Below are positions 10,683 through 19,609 of a DNA stretch of 64,000 nt, in pieces; the stretch's first letter is position 1, and each line of letters begins with the position of its first letter. The translations under genes and the position numbers were made by a program. The notes under the pieces are model-generated. The model saw nothing but the letters and a program-made list of their open reading frames with translations, did not search any database and was not told the origin of the DNA. Source of the DNA: Rhodeus uyekii (Eukaryota > Chordata > Actinopteri > Cypriniformes > Acheilognathidae); the NCBI GenBank assembly GCA_037043235.1, contig JAWRVZ010000179.1, forward strand, positions 496,001 to 560,000, written 5' to 3'.

Positions 10683-12292
10683 TGTAACACTTGTTCCTAT
10701 CTATCTGTGTCTTCTTTGTCACTTCCTGTTGGTGAGGTCTTGGGAACACTTCCTGTCAGTTGTGTCATCTGAGCACTTCCTGTCTGTAAGGTCATTGTTA
10801 CACTTCCTGAATCTGTCGTGTGATCACTTAATCGTTAGTCTACCCAGGTGTTTGTCATTCCCTTGTGTATAAAGCCTTCTTGCATTTCCCTTGTGTTTGT
10901 TGGTTGTTAATGTTGGAATGTGGATGTTGATCGTGTGCAGATGTCTCCGTGTTCCCGGAGTTTTGTTTAAGTTCAGTTTATGCACATGTGTACTTATTTG
11001 TTTTGTTATTTAAAGTGTTTTGTTTCATTTAAAAAAGTGGATTTTGTAGTGATGGCAAAATGAAGCTTTGTGAAGCACCGAGGCTTTCCCCTCAACTGTA
11101 TCGTAAAAAGGTTCATTACTCGAAGCTTTTCAACACTGTGCACACTACCGACATCTTGTGGTCAAAGTTTGAAGAGTAGCTTGTGCCAGAGGACCCATTT
11201 TTTTATTTTTTTTTATTTTTACTGTTTCATGTAACAATTCACTTTAAGAAGTCCACAAAAGCAAGTAACTTTTTGTTTTGTTTGTTAATTTAGTAGGCTA
11301 CTTACAACATGTGAACAAATTAGCCTATTAATGAATTTATGAAACAAAATAATAAATGGGACAAATTAACGTGTATAGAAACAATTTTTATGAATCTGCT
11401 TTGATCAACACATGCAGCCTTTTTTACATAAACTTTAGCCTTGGTCCTGAACCTATGAATTCATAGGCAAGGCTCATGTAGGCATTTATAATCCAAACAA
11501 AACAAAAATAATTATGGAATGGTGAAGTGTTTGTGAGCTGGAGAGTTTTTATTTTTGTGGGAAATTGAAGAAATCAAAGATTTGTATTAAGGAACAGAAC
11601 CTGTTCAACAGTGCGGGGGCTACGTCTATTTCTCTTTTTTATTTACTAGTTCGCCTGCCTCTGAAAATATTCTCTCACATGGGACTGAGGAGGCAGGAGT
11701 GCATAAAAATTCCAGGACAAGATAATGAAGATGTGGATAGACAAAGTATTAGTAAAGTACGTAAAAGTATTTGTGTAAATATTTATTCATATTATTATTG
11801 GCATAATTCTTACAATTATTTTACAATATAATTCTTGATATTGTTATTATGATTAATAGCAATAACAACAATGAGCTCACTTTATTTGTTGATACAATCT
11901 GAAATTGCTGCCAGACTTCCAAACGGCCTCTTTTCTTGGCTGGTTCCATGCTCAAAATTCAAAAGAGCTTATCCTCTGTTTCATGTCAGTTCATTACCGT
12001 TTTACCGAAGTGCATGACACTCAAAACCTGCGCAAGGGGTTCGCGCTACATTTGAATGAGATTATGAAGCAGTCACGTGGTTGAGAGAGAAAACGAAGCT
12101 TCGGACGTCACTGATCACGTGGTTATGGCAAAACGAATCAAGCTCCGATACAGTACTTCACTGTGAGATGTTTTGTTTCGAGAAGCTTCGAAGCCTCGGT
12201 GTCAAACGTCACAAAACTAGGATTTTGAGTTAGATCCTGCTGCTCCTCGTCCTGTCTCTCTGCATCGCACAGGATCCTTGTGAATTGTGACA
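10683..12292 (+). mobile_element. Solo LTR, gypsy/sushi-like, split by a hAT insertion
   Basis: The LTR starts TGTAACACTTGTTCC and ends GAATTGTGACA. CTCGT flanks it at 10678-10682 and 12293-12297. Its two parts, 10683-11046 and 12220-12292, rejoin once the hAT element at 11047-12219 and one copy of its target duplication are left out. It shares with the complete element at 16757 the CACTTCCTGT, AATCACTT, GTTAGTCT and CCAGGTGTT blocks, a TATAAA box near 10869, the candidate self-primer GTTGGTTGTT at 10899-10908 (one base different), and the CATCGCAC tail. Confidence 0.88.
11047..12219. mobile_element. hAT DNA transposon (non-autonomous), 1173 bp
   Basis: The insertion lies in the LTR above and is flanked by the 8-bp duplication GGATTTTG (11039-11046 and 12220-12227), the hallmark of the hAT superfamily. 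The ends are TAGTGATGGC and, inverted, TAGTTTTGTG, and both subterminal regions carry ACCGAGGCTT and GAAGCTT motifs facing inward. An 88-codon plus frame at 11565-11831 lies inside; I cannot identify a hAT transposase domain, BED finger or dimerisation motif in it, so the element probably depends on a partner. Confidence 0.88.
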
Positions 12293-12297
12293 CTCGT

Positions 12298-13460
12298 TCA
12301 CAACATACAGTATAAGAGCTGTTGGCTCACAGGGATTCAGGTTTGAATTTGGCCTGGATCATGACTGGATCACATACCCCCCGCTCCTCCTCCTCCTCCC
12401 CTCTCTCTCTCTCTCTTTCACTTTCCTTCCTGCCTCAAGACAGTCCTATAAGTATAGGTTAAAAATCCCCAAAATACAAGGTAACGGAGAACATTTCTTT
12501 CTCCCCATCGCTGCCTGATATCCTTTGAACATTAACATATTTTTGAGTTCATTTCTCCACAAACCTCTCAAAAAGAAAAAAGTTCCGAACAAATAATTCA
12601 GTTTTTCCCCCCTTCTATCAGTCAGTGCTTCTGAAACTGACAATGCATTCCCTTGTGTCCAACTGGGATGTAAGAGGCTGAGCTCCATTATGTGCTTGTG
12701 CATTCTGGTTGTAGCTGAGAAAAGAAGCACTTTGACGAAGAGCTGGGCACAAGGATAAACAGCACTAGCAGTTTTGTCAAAAGGATTTCCTTGCTTGTGG
12801 AGCAGTCTATCACATCTCTGTCTCTGTCATGGTGATAAGAGGTGTGAATGGGAGATTAACGGCCCGGCTGTGACAGCTTTACCTTGGTTCTGCCCTCATA
12901 GAATAGCTAAAAAGACAGGGAAGCTAAACCCTAGGAAAACACTTCAACTGTCACTGCTTAAAATCCCCCCCCCCTTTTCCACTCTCCTACCCCCTCCCCT
13001 CCTGTGACTGACTGTGAGACAGACGGGACAGAAACGCTACACTCTCATCACCAGACTGAAGCAAAACACAAACCGCCAAATGTTTCATGTGAAATATGAA
13101 ATGTTTTACTCTGTGCATGTTTTCATTAAACGTATAGGCCAATCTAGGCCGCAGACATCAGGTCTGAGATGTCAGAAAAATGTATTTAATGCATAAATAA
13201 ATGCATTTAAAATATTAATGTATTTATATTTTAAAAGGCTATAATAACTCTAAAGTATTTCTTAAATGTGACTGCTTTAAACTTTGATACACTTCTGCAA
13301 CAAAAAAATAATTTGTTTATATTTTTCATCCCAAGTCAAAGAACCGTAATGTTAAATTACGACATATTTTGGTAGGAAATAGAAGTCACCAATGCTCAAA
13401 ACAGCACAGAAAATCATATATTTTAGAAATATTAAAGTAAAAAATATAAATTCCTGATTG
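12298..13460. other. Non-coding stretch with pyrimidine-rich tracts
   Basis: A TCC/CT-rich tract lies at about 12378-12427 and a C/T tract at 12966-13004. The frames at 12446-12730 (minus) and 12774-13007 (plus) have no motif and depend on these simple tracts. No exon is supported. Confidence 0.55.
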
Positions 13461-13464
13461 CATT

Positions 13465-13645
13465 GATTTCCTGTAGCTCAAACAGTAGAGTGCAGCGCTT
13501 GCAACGCCAAGGTTATGGGTTTAATTCCCAGGGAAAGCAAGAACTGATTAGAATGTCAAAGTGTATCTTGAATGTCAGTTTGGATATAAGACAGTCGGTT
13601 TGGATAAAAGTGTCTGCCAAATGCATGAATGTAAATGTAAAATGA
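13465..13645 (+). mobile_element. tRNA-derived SINE, near complete
   Basis: The head TGTAGCTCAAACAGTAGAG (RNA polymerase III A box) is followed by GGTTATGGGTTTAATTCC (B box), as in a tRNA. A linker with GATTAGAATGTCAAAGTGTA follows, then the tail TTTGGATAAAAGTGTCTGCC and repeated AATGTAA units. A short TGATTT repeat flanks both sides (13464-13469 and about 13643-13648), probably the target duplication. Structure and tail fit the cyprinid HAmo-type SINE group. The 60-codon ORF across it is not a gene. Confidence 0.85.
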
Positions 13646-13649
13646 TTTA

Positions 13650-14935
13650 TAAACCAGCCTAAAACTCTCTCACACTGGTCCAAAACACCCAAAGTGTCTT
13701 AAACCATCTGTGTATATCCAGTTAGCACTTATTTATAGTATTAAAAAAGCAGGTAAATGTGGTAATTCTGTGGTAAATAAAGTATTGAGCATTATGTATA
13801 ATTAGTGGATTAAAGCTGTCTGGGAAATGCTTTTAAGAAGTTCCTGACAACAAAAAATAATAACATGATTATAGGTTGATTCAGCAGACAGGACTTCAAA
13901 AACAAACATGAACTCTGTCTCACACGCAATGGGATTTAGGCATAATAGCTCTCAAAAGGCTGACAGCAATGATCAACAATTCTCCTTCCATTCTGTATCT
14001 CTTTAAAGTAATACTTGGAAAGAATTAAAAAAGAATCGGTAAGATTTTCCAGGTGTTGTCAGGTATGATGCTGCATTTTTAGTAATTGTGTTCAGTAATA
14101 TAATCAACTCATTCATTCTGCAAAATGCAAATCTTTTTTTGTAAAAATAAGATCTTCATAAAATAATCTTCATGCTCGCTCTTGTTTCTATAATGGTTCA
14201 AAAATTCATTGAATACTTCAGTACTCTTGCGCAAGACAGTCATTGTGAAACTTGATGCATCATATACAAGCTGAGCTATTCTTAGGTTCTTTCTAAAACA
14301 TTGCTATGGGGGAAAGGGTTCCAATGTTCCCAATGCATTCTTTAGGTAGTTTAATCACAGGAATATTCACATAAGGACATTTAAGTCCCCACACAGAGAT
14401 TTAGAGGAGAATCCTAGAAAAATATGTTGGTAGTTGTACTGTCCTACCGAGGTAAATGCAGTAACTAGGCCAAAAGTTTTGATTTGATATCAATAATAAT
14501 AATAATATAGATGATTGGACAGTTGCCAGATCTTCTAATCATGATAACTGATCACTAGCTAATGAGGTTCTTCCAAACAAATTTGCAAATTTCTCAAATT
14601 TCCAAAGCGTTTTTTTTAACAGTAATCTGCATCTCCTGCACTGCATCAATCACTCCCATAACTAACTACATCATGTGTGTAAGACTCCAATAAAATGATT
14701 AGGTAATCATTCCCTCACTTTATGCTAGTGTCACAGTCATGTCCTTTTACGTTACTTCCTGTGTCCTTCTGTGTGATCAGAAAAAGAGGATTAGGCAGAG
14801 ATGATATCGCTCATAAAAGTTTGGCAACAGCAAAACAAGACTCCGCGATGTGAGAGGGTGTAAGATGGAGTCTTTTATAGTCTGGGTAAAAGGCATCACC
14901 TGGAGTGGTGATCAGTCCAAGGTACAGGCTTATGA
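13650..14935. other. Non-coding stretch, no gene recognised
   Basis: I see nothing that can be named. Confidence 0.55.
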
Positions 14936-14938
14936 AAA

Positions 14939-14940
<2 letters not shown>

Positions 14941-14983
<43 letters not shown>
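14941..14983. repeat. (GT)n microsatellite
   Basis: About 21 uninterrupted GT units. The two overlapping open frames on opposite strands (14811-15104 and 14850-15125) are made by this run. Confidence 0.97.
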
Positions 14984-14986
<3 letters not shown>

Positions 14987-15184
14987 TAGCTCCCTCCGAT
15001 GGCCAGAGGAAGGAACCACGGAGTTTGTCTCTGTGACAGTGATACATTTTTTGCAAATTAATTTTTACAGGGTACTCCTGTTGCTTGTTGCGTATTACCA
15101 TCATGGCTGGTTAATCAGCATTTAAAAAAAGTATTGGCAGTATTTTTCATAATTTTCACCAAGAAACAATATATTGTTATATGA

Positions 15185-15412
15185 ATATCTGTAAGAATAT
15201 ATTTTATTCCAGCTCTTGAATGAAGCTAAGTTTCATAAAAAATGAATCGCATTAATCGCTGAGAAAATCACATTTTTGTCAAAGACATCATCTGGATTGA
15301 ATTCACTAAGATGATCAAAACACAGATGGGAAAGATCAAGTCAATCAACAACCCCTAAAACTTCACAGTCCTATAGCTCGTTCTGGGTCAATTTCATTCA
15401 GTTTTGATTTAT
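15185..15412 (+). repeat. Dispersed repeat family A, copy 1 (partial)
   Basis: It shares GATCAAAACACAGATGG, then CTTCACAGTCCTATAGCT, TGGGT and ATTTCATTC with 24990-25085, and the reverse complement with 30290-30400. The upstream part, with CATCATCTGGATTGAATTCA, aligns loosely with the same family. The family's outer end (CACTTAACTCTTTCC type) is not present in this copy. Confidence 0.65.
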
Positions 15413-15603
15413 ATGCTGTTTAATGTTGATGAACAATGATTATTTTTTACACATGCATTTGATTACATATGCTATTGCTTGTTTCTGCTTTTTCTTTACA
15501 TGTGTTTTAATCTGAAGATTCTGTACTCTTTCAGAAAATATCTAGTACTGCACCCCTACTGTTTACTAGTAAAATGTATTGCATGTAATGCCATTGTGTA
15601 AAG

Positions 15604-15830
15604 TTAGGGCATGGTGTGATGGTTAAAGACTTTGCCTGTTAATTCAAAGGTTAAAGGTTTAATTCCAAGTAGGGTTAACTCATCATCTGGAGATTAATGG
15701 AGATTCCGTTCCAGCCCTATTGTGTTCTCCAACAAAGCATTTGACCCCAAGTAGCTCTAAAGGGAATGTCCCTACAATTAGTACAGTGTAAGTCGCTCGG
15801 AAGTACAGCATCTGCTAAGTAGCAACCATT
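15604..15830 (+). mobile_element. tRNA-derived SINE, second type
   Basis: The head GGTGTGATGGTTAAAGAC has an A-box-like core and GGTTAAAGGTTTAATTCC a B-box-like core. A central GACCCCAAGTAGCTCTAAAG block and the tail AGTGTAAGTCGCTCGGAAGT with CATCTGCTAAGTAG follow. The order tRNA head, body, LINE-like tail is that of a SINE; head and body differ from the copy at 13465. Confidence 0.75.
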
Positions 15831-16750
15831 GTCCTCTTCGCATAATCTTAAAAGCTCTGTTGTCAACTCATAAGATTCTCACACTCAGCGTATAAATATT
15901 AATCTACGTTCTGCTCTTGTAGCAATGGTGCTGAGCAAGCTGCAAGTTTTGTCCATCTGTTTGCGTATGCTGTATTTAGTACCCTTATGTGTGAACATCT
16001 GTGTAGAGGTCCTAGCATCTCCACCCTCATGTACAGGGCCAGGAACAAAGGACTGTCTGCTCGCTGTAATCACGCTAAAGCTCTTCTGATGTTGTCCCAC
16101 GACACAGGGAAGGCACTTCAATTATGCATGAGGACAGCATCAAAAAGTCTTGGGAAAAGTTTTGTCTTGTTTTTATAATAATTTATTTTTTAGAGGTGGA
16201 AACATGCCACTTCAGAAGACTGTTTGAAGAGCTGTTTAAACATATGCTTAGGCATTTCTTAGCCATCTCCTTGTAATTTATTATTAGATTTAATGAGTAG
16301 AATGAAGTGTGGGCATTTAGGATCGGAAGTTGACGAAAAAAAAGTGTTGCATGTACAAAAAATAATAATAATAATGATGCAATAATAGTATGAAGTAATG
16401 CTTCTGAGCAGCTCTGAATGATCCCTACATATAAACAAATATGGTGAAAATAAATTTGACTGTCAAAATAACTGTGGCAGCATGGTACTTTAGATTAATA
16501 TGTCCTGTGATTGTAGTTCAGCCTTAAAGGCTTTTACAAAAGCTGTGCAAACATTAGATAAAGAAAGACTGGATCACAAATGAAATCCACTCCAAAGGTT
16601 TAGATATTAGGTGACCTTAACCACCACAATCCAGTCCTCTGGAAGATGTACATACAAATGCTTAACAATGACATATGGTGTATGACATATAAGCAAAAGC
16701 AATAAAATCCGGAGCTGATCGGGGATGTAACTTTTGCATGATACATGCAA
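15831..16750. other. Non-coding stretch, no gene recognised
   Basis: Short overlapping frames on both strands near 15885-16178 and 16607-16792 have no recognisable motif. A short AAT-repeat run lies at about 16361-16376. Confidence 0.55.
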
Positions 16751-16756
16751 CGATGC

Positions 16757-17223
16757 TGTTACACGTGTTCCTGTCTGGGTCTTCTCTGTCACTTCCTGTC
16801 AGTCTTGTCTTTGTTTCACTTCTGTCTCTCGGGTTATTGTTTCACTCCCTACACCTGTCTTGTAATCACTTCCTCGTTAGTCTCCCAGGTGTTGCTGTTT
16901 CCCCTTGTGTATATATCACTTGTGCACTTCCCTGGTGTTTGTCGGTTGTTGTATGGTTAGTGAATTGGTATGTGGATGTTTCTTGTTCCTTGCCGTGATT
17001 CTGGTCCTGAGTTTAGTCTAGTTCAAGTTTATGCTGTCCAGTTTGTTTTGTTTATATTTAAAGTGTTTTGTTTAAGTTTAATTTATTGCACATGTGTGCT
17101 TCTTTTGTTTATATTTAAAGTCTTTTGTTTGGTTTATTATTAAAAGTACTTTAGTTTGAAATCCTGCCTTGCCTTGTCACCTTGTCTGTCTCCGCATCGC
17201 ACACCAACCCCGCTCCCGTAACA
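16757..17223 (+). repeat. 5' LTR
   Basis: Starts TGTTACACGTG and ends CTCCCGTAACA, inverted ends of at least six bases (TGTTAC/GTAACA). It holds a TATA box at 16910-16917, the expected RNA start about 25-30 bp later, and several AATTTATT or TTATTATTAAAAG-type candidates for the poly(A) signal in the second half. Confidence 0.95.
16910..16917 (+). promoter_or_regulatory. LTR TATA box
   Basis: TATATATC in the centre of the LTR. The expected start of transcription, about 25-31 bp downstream, falls at 16938-16942, exactly where the sequence complementary to the priming site begins. Confidence 0.7.
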
Positions 17224-17224
17224 G

Positions 17225-17234
17225 AACAACCGAC
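17225..17234 (+). promoter_or_regulatory. Candidate self-priming primer-binding site
   Basis: AACAACCGAC begins one base after the 5' LTR. It is the exact reverse complement of GTCGGTTGTT at 16941-16950 inside the LTR, placed at the predicted RNA 5' end. There is no TGG start as in tRNA-primed elements. Yeast Tf1 and vertebrate sushi elements are known to prime reverse transcription from the 5' end of their own RNA, folded back onto such a site; this fits that scheme. Confidence 0.75.
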
Positions 17235-17261
17235 CAGGTTCGTCGCCTATAAAGACGTCAT

Positions 17262-18902
17262 ATGGACATCATGGACTTCACTAGCCCTGCTGAGCTGCGC
17301 CTGCTCAATCTCCGGCAAGGTGGCCGCCCCATAGTGGACTACGTGGCAGAGTTTATAGATGCCTCGCATCGGGTGGGTTGGGGCGATTTCGCCCTCAACC
17401 TGTGCTTCGAGGGAGGACTGGACAGGGATGTAGTCCGGCCACACGGGTGCCTGGAAGCTGCCCTACCGGACTACATAAACGTGGTGTTGTGCCTCAATGG
17501 TATCGACTTCGAGGTTGAGGAGATGACCACATCCTCTCTCCCGGTCACGCCCACGACAACCTGCCTGCCAGAGTCTGCGACGACCGAGTCACCACGCCGC
17601 CGACGCCGTAAACGGGCCCAGCGGAGGTGTACCATGGCCTCCCAGCCAGAGCCCGATCCAGAGATCCGCCAGCCAGAGCCCGATCCAGAGATCCGCCAGC
17701 CAGAGCCCGATCCAGAGATCCGCCAGCCAGAGCCCGATCCAGAGATCCGCCAGCCAGAGCCCGATCCAGAGATCCGCCAGCCAGAGCCCGATCCAGAGAT
17801 CCGCCAGCCAGAGCCCGATCCAGAGATCCGCCAGCCAGAGCCCGATCCAGAGATCCGCCAGCCAGAGCCCGATCCAGAGATCCGCCAGCCAGAGCCCGAT
17901 CCAGAGATCCGCCAGCCAGAGCCCGATCCAGAGATCCGCCAGCCAGAGCCCGATCCAGAGATCCGCCAGCCAGAGCCCGATCCAGAGATCCGCCAGCCAG
18001 AGCCCGATCCAGAGATCCGCCAGCCAGAGCCCGATCTGCCTGAACTGTGGCCCGAACCGCCAGAGCTGCCTGAACTGTGGCCCGAACCGCCAGAGCTGCC
18101 TGAACTGTGGCCCGAACCGCCAGAGCTGCCTGAACTGTGGCCCGAACCGCCAGAGCTGCCTGAACTGTGGCCCGAACCGCCAGAGCTGCCTGAACTGTGG
18201 CCCGAACCGCCAGAGCTGCCTGAACTGTGGCCCGAACCGCCAGAGCTGCCTGAACTGTGGCCCGAACCGCCAGAGCTGCCTGAACTGTGGCCCGAACCGC
18301 CAGAGCTGCCTGAACTGTGGCCCGAACCGCCAGGGCTGCCTGAACTGTGGCCCGAACCGCCAGAGCTGCCTGAACTGTGGCCCGACCCGCCGCTGGACTT
18401 CTGGGACATCCCAGAGCCGCCTGAACTGTGGCCCAACCCGCCGCTGGACTTCTGGGACATCCCAGAGCCGCCGCCGGCCTTCGCCGACGTCCCAGAGCCC
18501 GTTACTGGCCCGGAAGCCGCCGTCCAAGTGACTCTCGCCCTGCCGGCGCCCCCAGTGACTCTCGCCCTGCCGGCGCCCCCAGTGACTCTCGCCCTGCCGG
18601 CGCCCCCAGTGACTCTCGCCCTGCCGGCGGCCCCAGTGACTCTCGCCCCGCCTGACCCGCCGGCCTTTCCCGAGCCTGCCTGGCTCACCCCGCCGGCGCC
18701 GCCTGACCCGCCGGCCTTGCCCGAGCCTGCCTGGCTCACCCCGCCGGCGCCGCCTGACCCTCCAGCCTTGCCTGAGCCCGCCTGGCTCATTCCCCCGGCG
18801 CCGCCTGACCCTCCAGCCTTGCCTGAGCCCACCGGGCTCCTTTCCCGCTCCTCCAGGGACTCTGTATTTTTTTCTTTTTTTTCATGTGTCAGGACTGTTT
18901 AG
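17262..18902 (+). CDS. Gag-like protein with proline-rich tandem repeats
   Basis: The 546-codon frame starts 38 bp after the 5' LTR. Residues 10-85 resemble the C-terminal half of a Ty3/gypsy Gag domain: LRQGGRPIVDYVAEF, then a tryptophan in RVGWGD, then FEGGLD. The N-terminal half of that domain is absent. A basic patch RRRRRKRAQRR follows at about 112-122, perhaps nucleic-acid binding. From about residue 128 to 525 the protein consists of in-frame arrays: 14 PEPDPEIRQ, 11 PELPELWPEP-type units, two 17-residue LDFWDIPEP units, four VTLALPAPP, four 17-residue PDPPALPEPAWL units. No CCHC zinc knuckle, protease or polymerase motif is visible. The second ATG (17271) has a better start context (A at -3, G at +4). 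It could make virus-like particles with a partner's Gag, or be only a relic; function unknown. Confidence 0.85.
   Translation: MDIMDFTSPAELRLLNLRQGGRPIVDYVAEFIDASHRVGWGDFALNLCFEGGLDRDVVRPHGCLEAALPDYINVVLCLNGIDFEVEEMTTSSLPVTPTTTCLPESATTESPRRRRRKRAQRRCTMASQPEPDPEIRQPEPDPEIRQPEPDPEIRQPEPDPEIRQPEPDPEIRQPEPDPEIRQPEPDPEIRQPEPDPEIRQPEPDPEIRQPEPDPEIRQPEPDPEIRQPEPDPEIRQPEPDPEIRQPEPDPEIRQPEPDLPELWPEPPELPELWPEPPELPELWPEPPELPELWPEPPELPELWPEPPELPELWPEPPELPELWPEPPELPELWPEPPELPELWPEPPELPELWPEPPGLPELWPEPPELPELWPDPPLDFWDIPEPPELWPNPPLDFWDIPEPPPAFADVPEPVTGPEAAVQVTLALPAPPVTLALPAPPVTLALPAPPVTLALPAAPVTLAPPDPPAFPEPAWLTPPAPPDPPALPEPAWLTPPAPPDPPALPEPAWLIPPAPPDPPALPEPTGLLSRSSRDSVFFSFFSCVRTV
17646..18023 (+). repeat. 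27-bp tandem array, 14 units
   Basis: Exactly 14 units of 27 bp coding PEPDPEIRQ; a fifteenth starts and breaks off after 12 bp. I see no substitutions among the units, so the array is young or kept uniform. Confidence 0.97.
18036..18365 (+). repeat. 30-bp tandem array, 11 units
   Basis: Eleven units of 30 bp coding LPELWPEPPE. The only difference I see is one A-to-G change near 18334 that turns Glu into Gly. A twelfth unit starts at 18366 and passes into the next, 51-bp, repeat. Confidence 0.96.
18366..18467 (+). repeat. 51-bp tandem pair
   Basis: Two units with the same CCGCTGGACTTCTGGGACAT core, starting at 18390 and 18441, 51 bp apart. They include a degenerate version of the preceding 30-bp unit. 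Confidence 0.88.
18528..18650 (+). repeat. 27-bp tandem array, four units and a part
   Basis: Units start at 18528, 18555, 18582, 18609 and 18636 (the last partial) and code VTLALPAPP. The fourth has Ala for Pro near its end. Confidence 0.93.
18651..18838 (+). repeat. 51-bp tandem array, four units
   Basis: Units start at 18651, 18702, 18753 and 18804 and code PDPPALPEPAWLTPPAP-type peptides. The copies differ by a few bases, so this array is older or less homogenised than the 27- and 30-bp arrays. Confidence 0.93.
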
Positions 18903-19137
18903 TTGCTATTTTTTCATTAAGGACTGTTTTGAGTTATTTTCCTTTGTCTTGAGGTCTGTTTATTTTTTGTTTATCTTTTTCACACAGGTTTTCCTTGGTT
19001 CTAGTTCTGTCTCCTTTGGGTTCCCTCTGGTTTCTTGTCTGTCAAGTCTTGTTCTGTCCCCCTCCTGGTCCCCCGCCCACCCTCCGCAGTTGTTGCCTTG
19101 ACGGCGCGAGGTCGCGCCTACCGGAAGGGGGGCGCTA
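18903..19137 (+). other. Untranslated spacer with stem-loop and polypurine tract
   Basis: T-rich spacer between ORF and 3' LTR. GGCGCGA (19103-19109) and TCGCGCC (19112-19118) form a perfect 7-bp stem with a GG loop. GGAAGGGGGG at 19123-19132 is the likely polypurine tract, the primer for second-strand DNA synthesis, separated from the LTR by CGCTA. Confidence 0.75.
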
Positions 19138-19604
19138 TGTTACACGTGTTCCTGTCTGGGTCTTCTCTGTCACTTCCTGTCAGTCTTGTCTTTGTTTCAC
19201 TTCTGTCTCTCGGGTTATTGTTTCACTCCCTACACCTGTCTTGTAATCACTTCCTCGTTAGTCTCCCAGGTGTTGCTGTTTCCCCTTGTGTATATATCAC
19301 TTGTGCACTTCCCTGGTGTTTGTCGGTTGTTGTATGGTTAGTGAATTGGTATGTGGATGTTTCTTGTTCCTTGCCGTGATTCTGGTCCTGAGTTTAGTCT
19401 AGTTCAAGTTTATGCTGTCCAGTTTGTTTTGTTTATATTTAAAGTGTTTTGTTTAAGTTTAATTTATTGCACATGTGTGCTTCTTTTGTTTATATTTAAA
19501 GTCTTTTGTTTGGTTTATTATTAAAAGTACTTTAGTTTGAAATCCTGCCTTGCCTTGTCACCTTGTCTGTCTCCGCATCGCACACCAACCCCGCTCCCGT
19601 AACA
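19138..19604 (+). repeat. 3' LTR
   Basis: Second 467-bp LTR, by eye identical to the 5' copy. Open frames on either strand within it are not genes. Confidence 0.95.
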
Positions 19605-19609
19605 GATGC

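Larger units (their letters stand above)
16757..19604 (+). mobile_element. Complete non-autonomous LTR retrotransposon, 2848 bp
   Basis: Two 467-bp direct repeats (16757-17223 and 19138-19604) bound it; reading both through I see no difference. GATGC lies immediately outside on each side (16752-16756 and 19605-19609), a 5-bp target duplication. In order: 5' LTR, candidate self-priming site, one 546-codon ORF with half a Gag-like domain and long tandem arrays, a T-rich spacer, a short GC stem-loop, purine tract, 3' LTR. There is no protease, reverse transcriptase, RNase H or integrase, so it must move with enzymes from another element. Identical LTRs imply a recent insertion. The self-priming layout points to a Ty3/gypsy element of the Tf1/sushi type; that placement is inference. 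Confidence 0.95.

Noticed and set aside
14811..15125. Two overlapping 91-97-codon frames on opposite strands
   Set aside because: Both are opened by the (GT)n run at 14941-14983, giving CV or TH dipeptide repeats.
16738..16998. Repeated hydrophobic 71-86-codon frames also seen at 19035-19379
   Set aside because: Identical because they are within the two LTRs; T-rich sequence gives apparent membrane segments.
17627..18043. 138-codon plus frame, Arg/Pro/Ser-rich
   Set aside because: Shifted reading of the 27-bp array in the same orientation as the main ORF; no independent support.
17646..18365. CRISPR-like regular repeats
   Set aside because: The units are directly adjacent without spacers and lie in a coding frame of a retroelement in a eukaryotic genome.
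17589..18527. 312-codon minus-strand frame rich in Trp and Phe
   Set aside because: Again an open antisense frame produced by the repeats, without a recognisable start domain.
17471..18832. 453-codon minus-strand frame, Gly/Ser-rich
   Set aside because: It is the antisense of the proline-rich tandem arrays; arrays of 27, 30 and 51 bp leave several frames open. The plus frame has a Gag-like start next to the LTR, this one has nothing.
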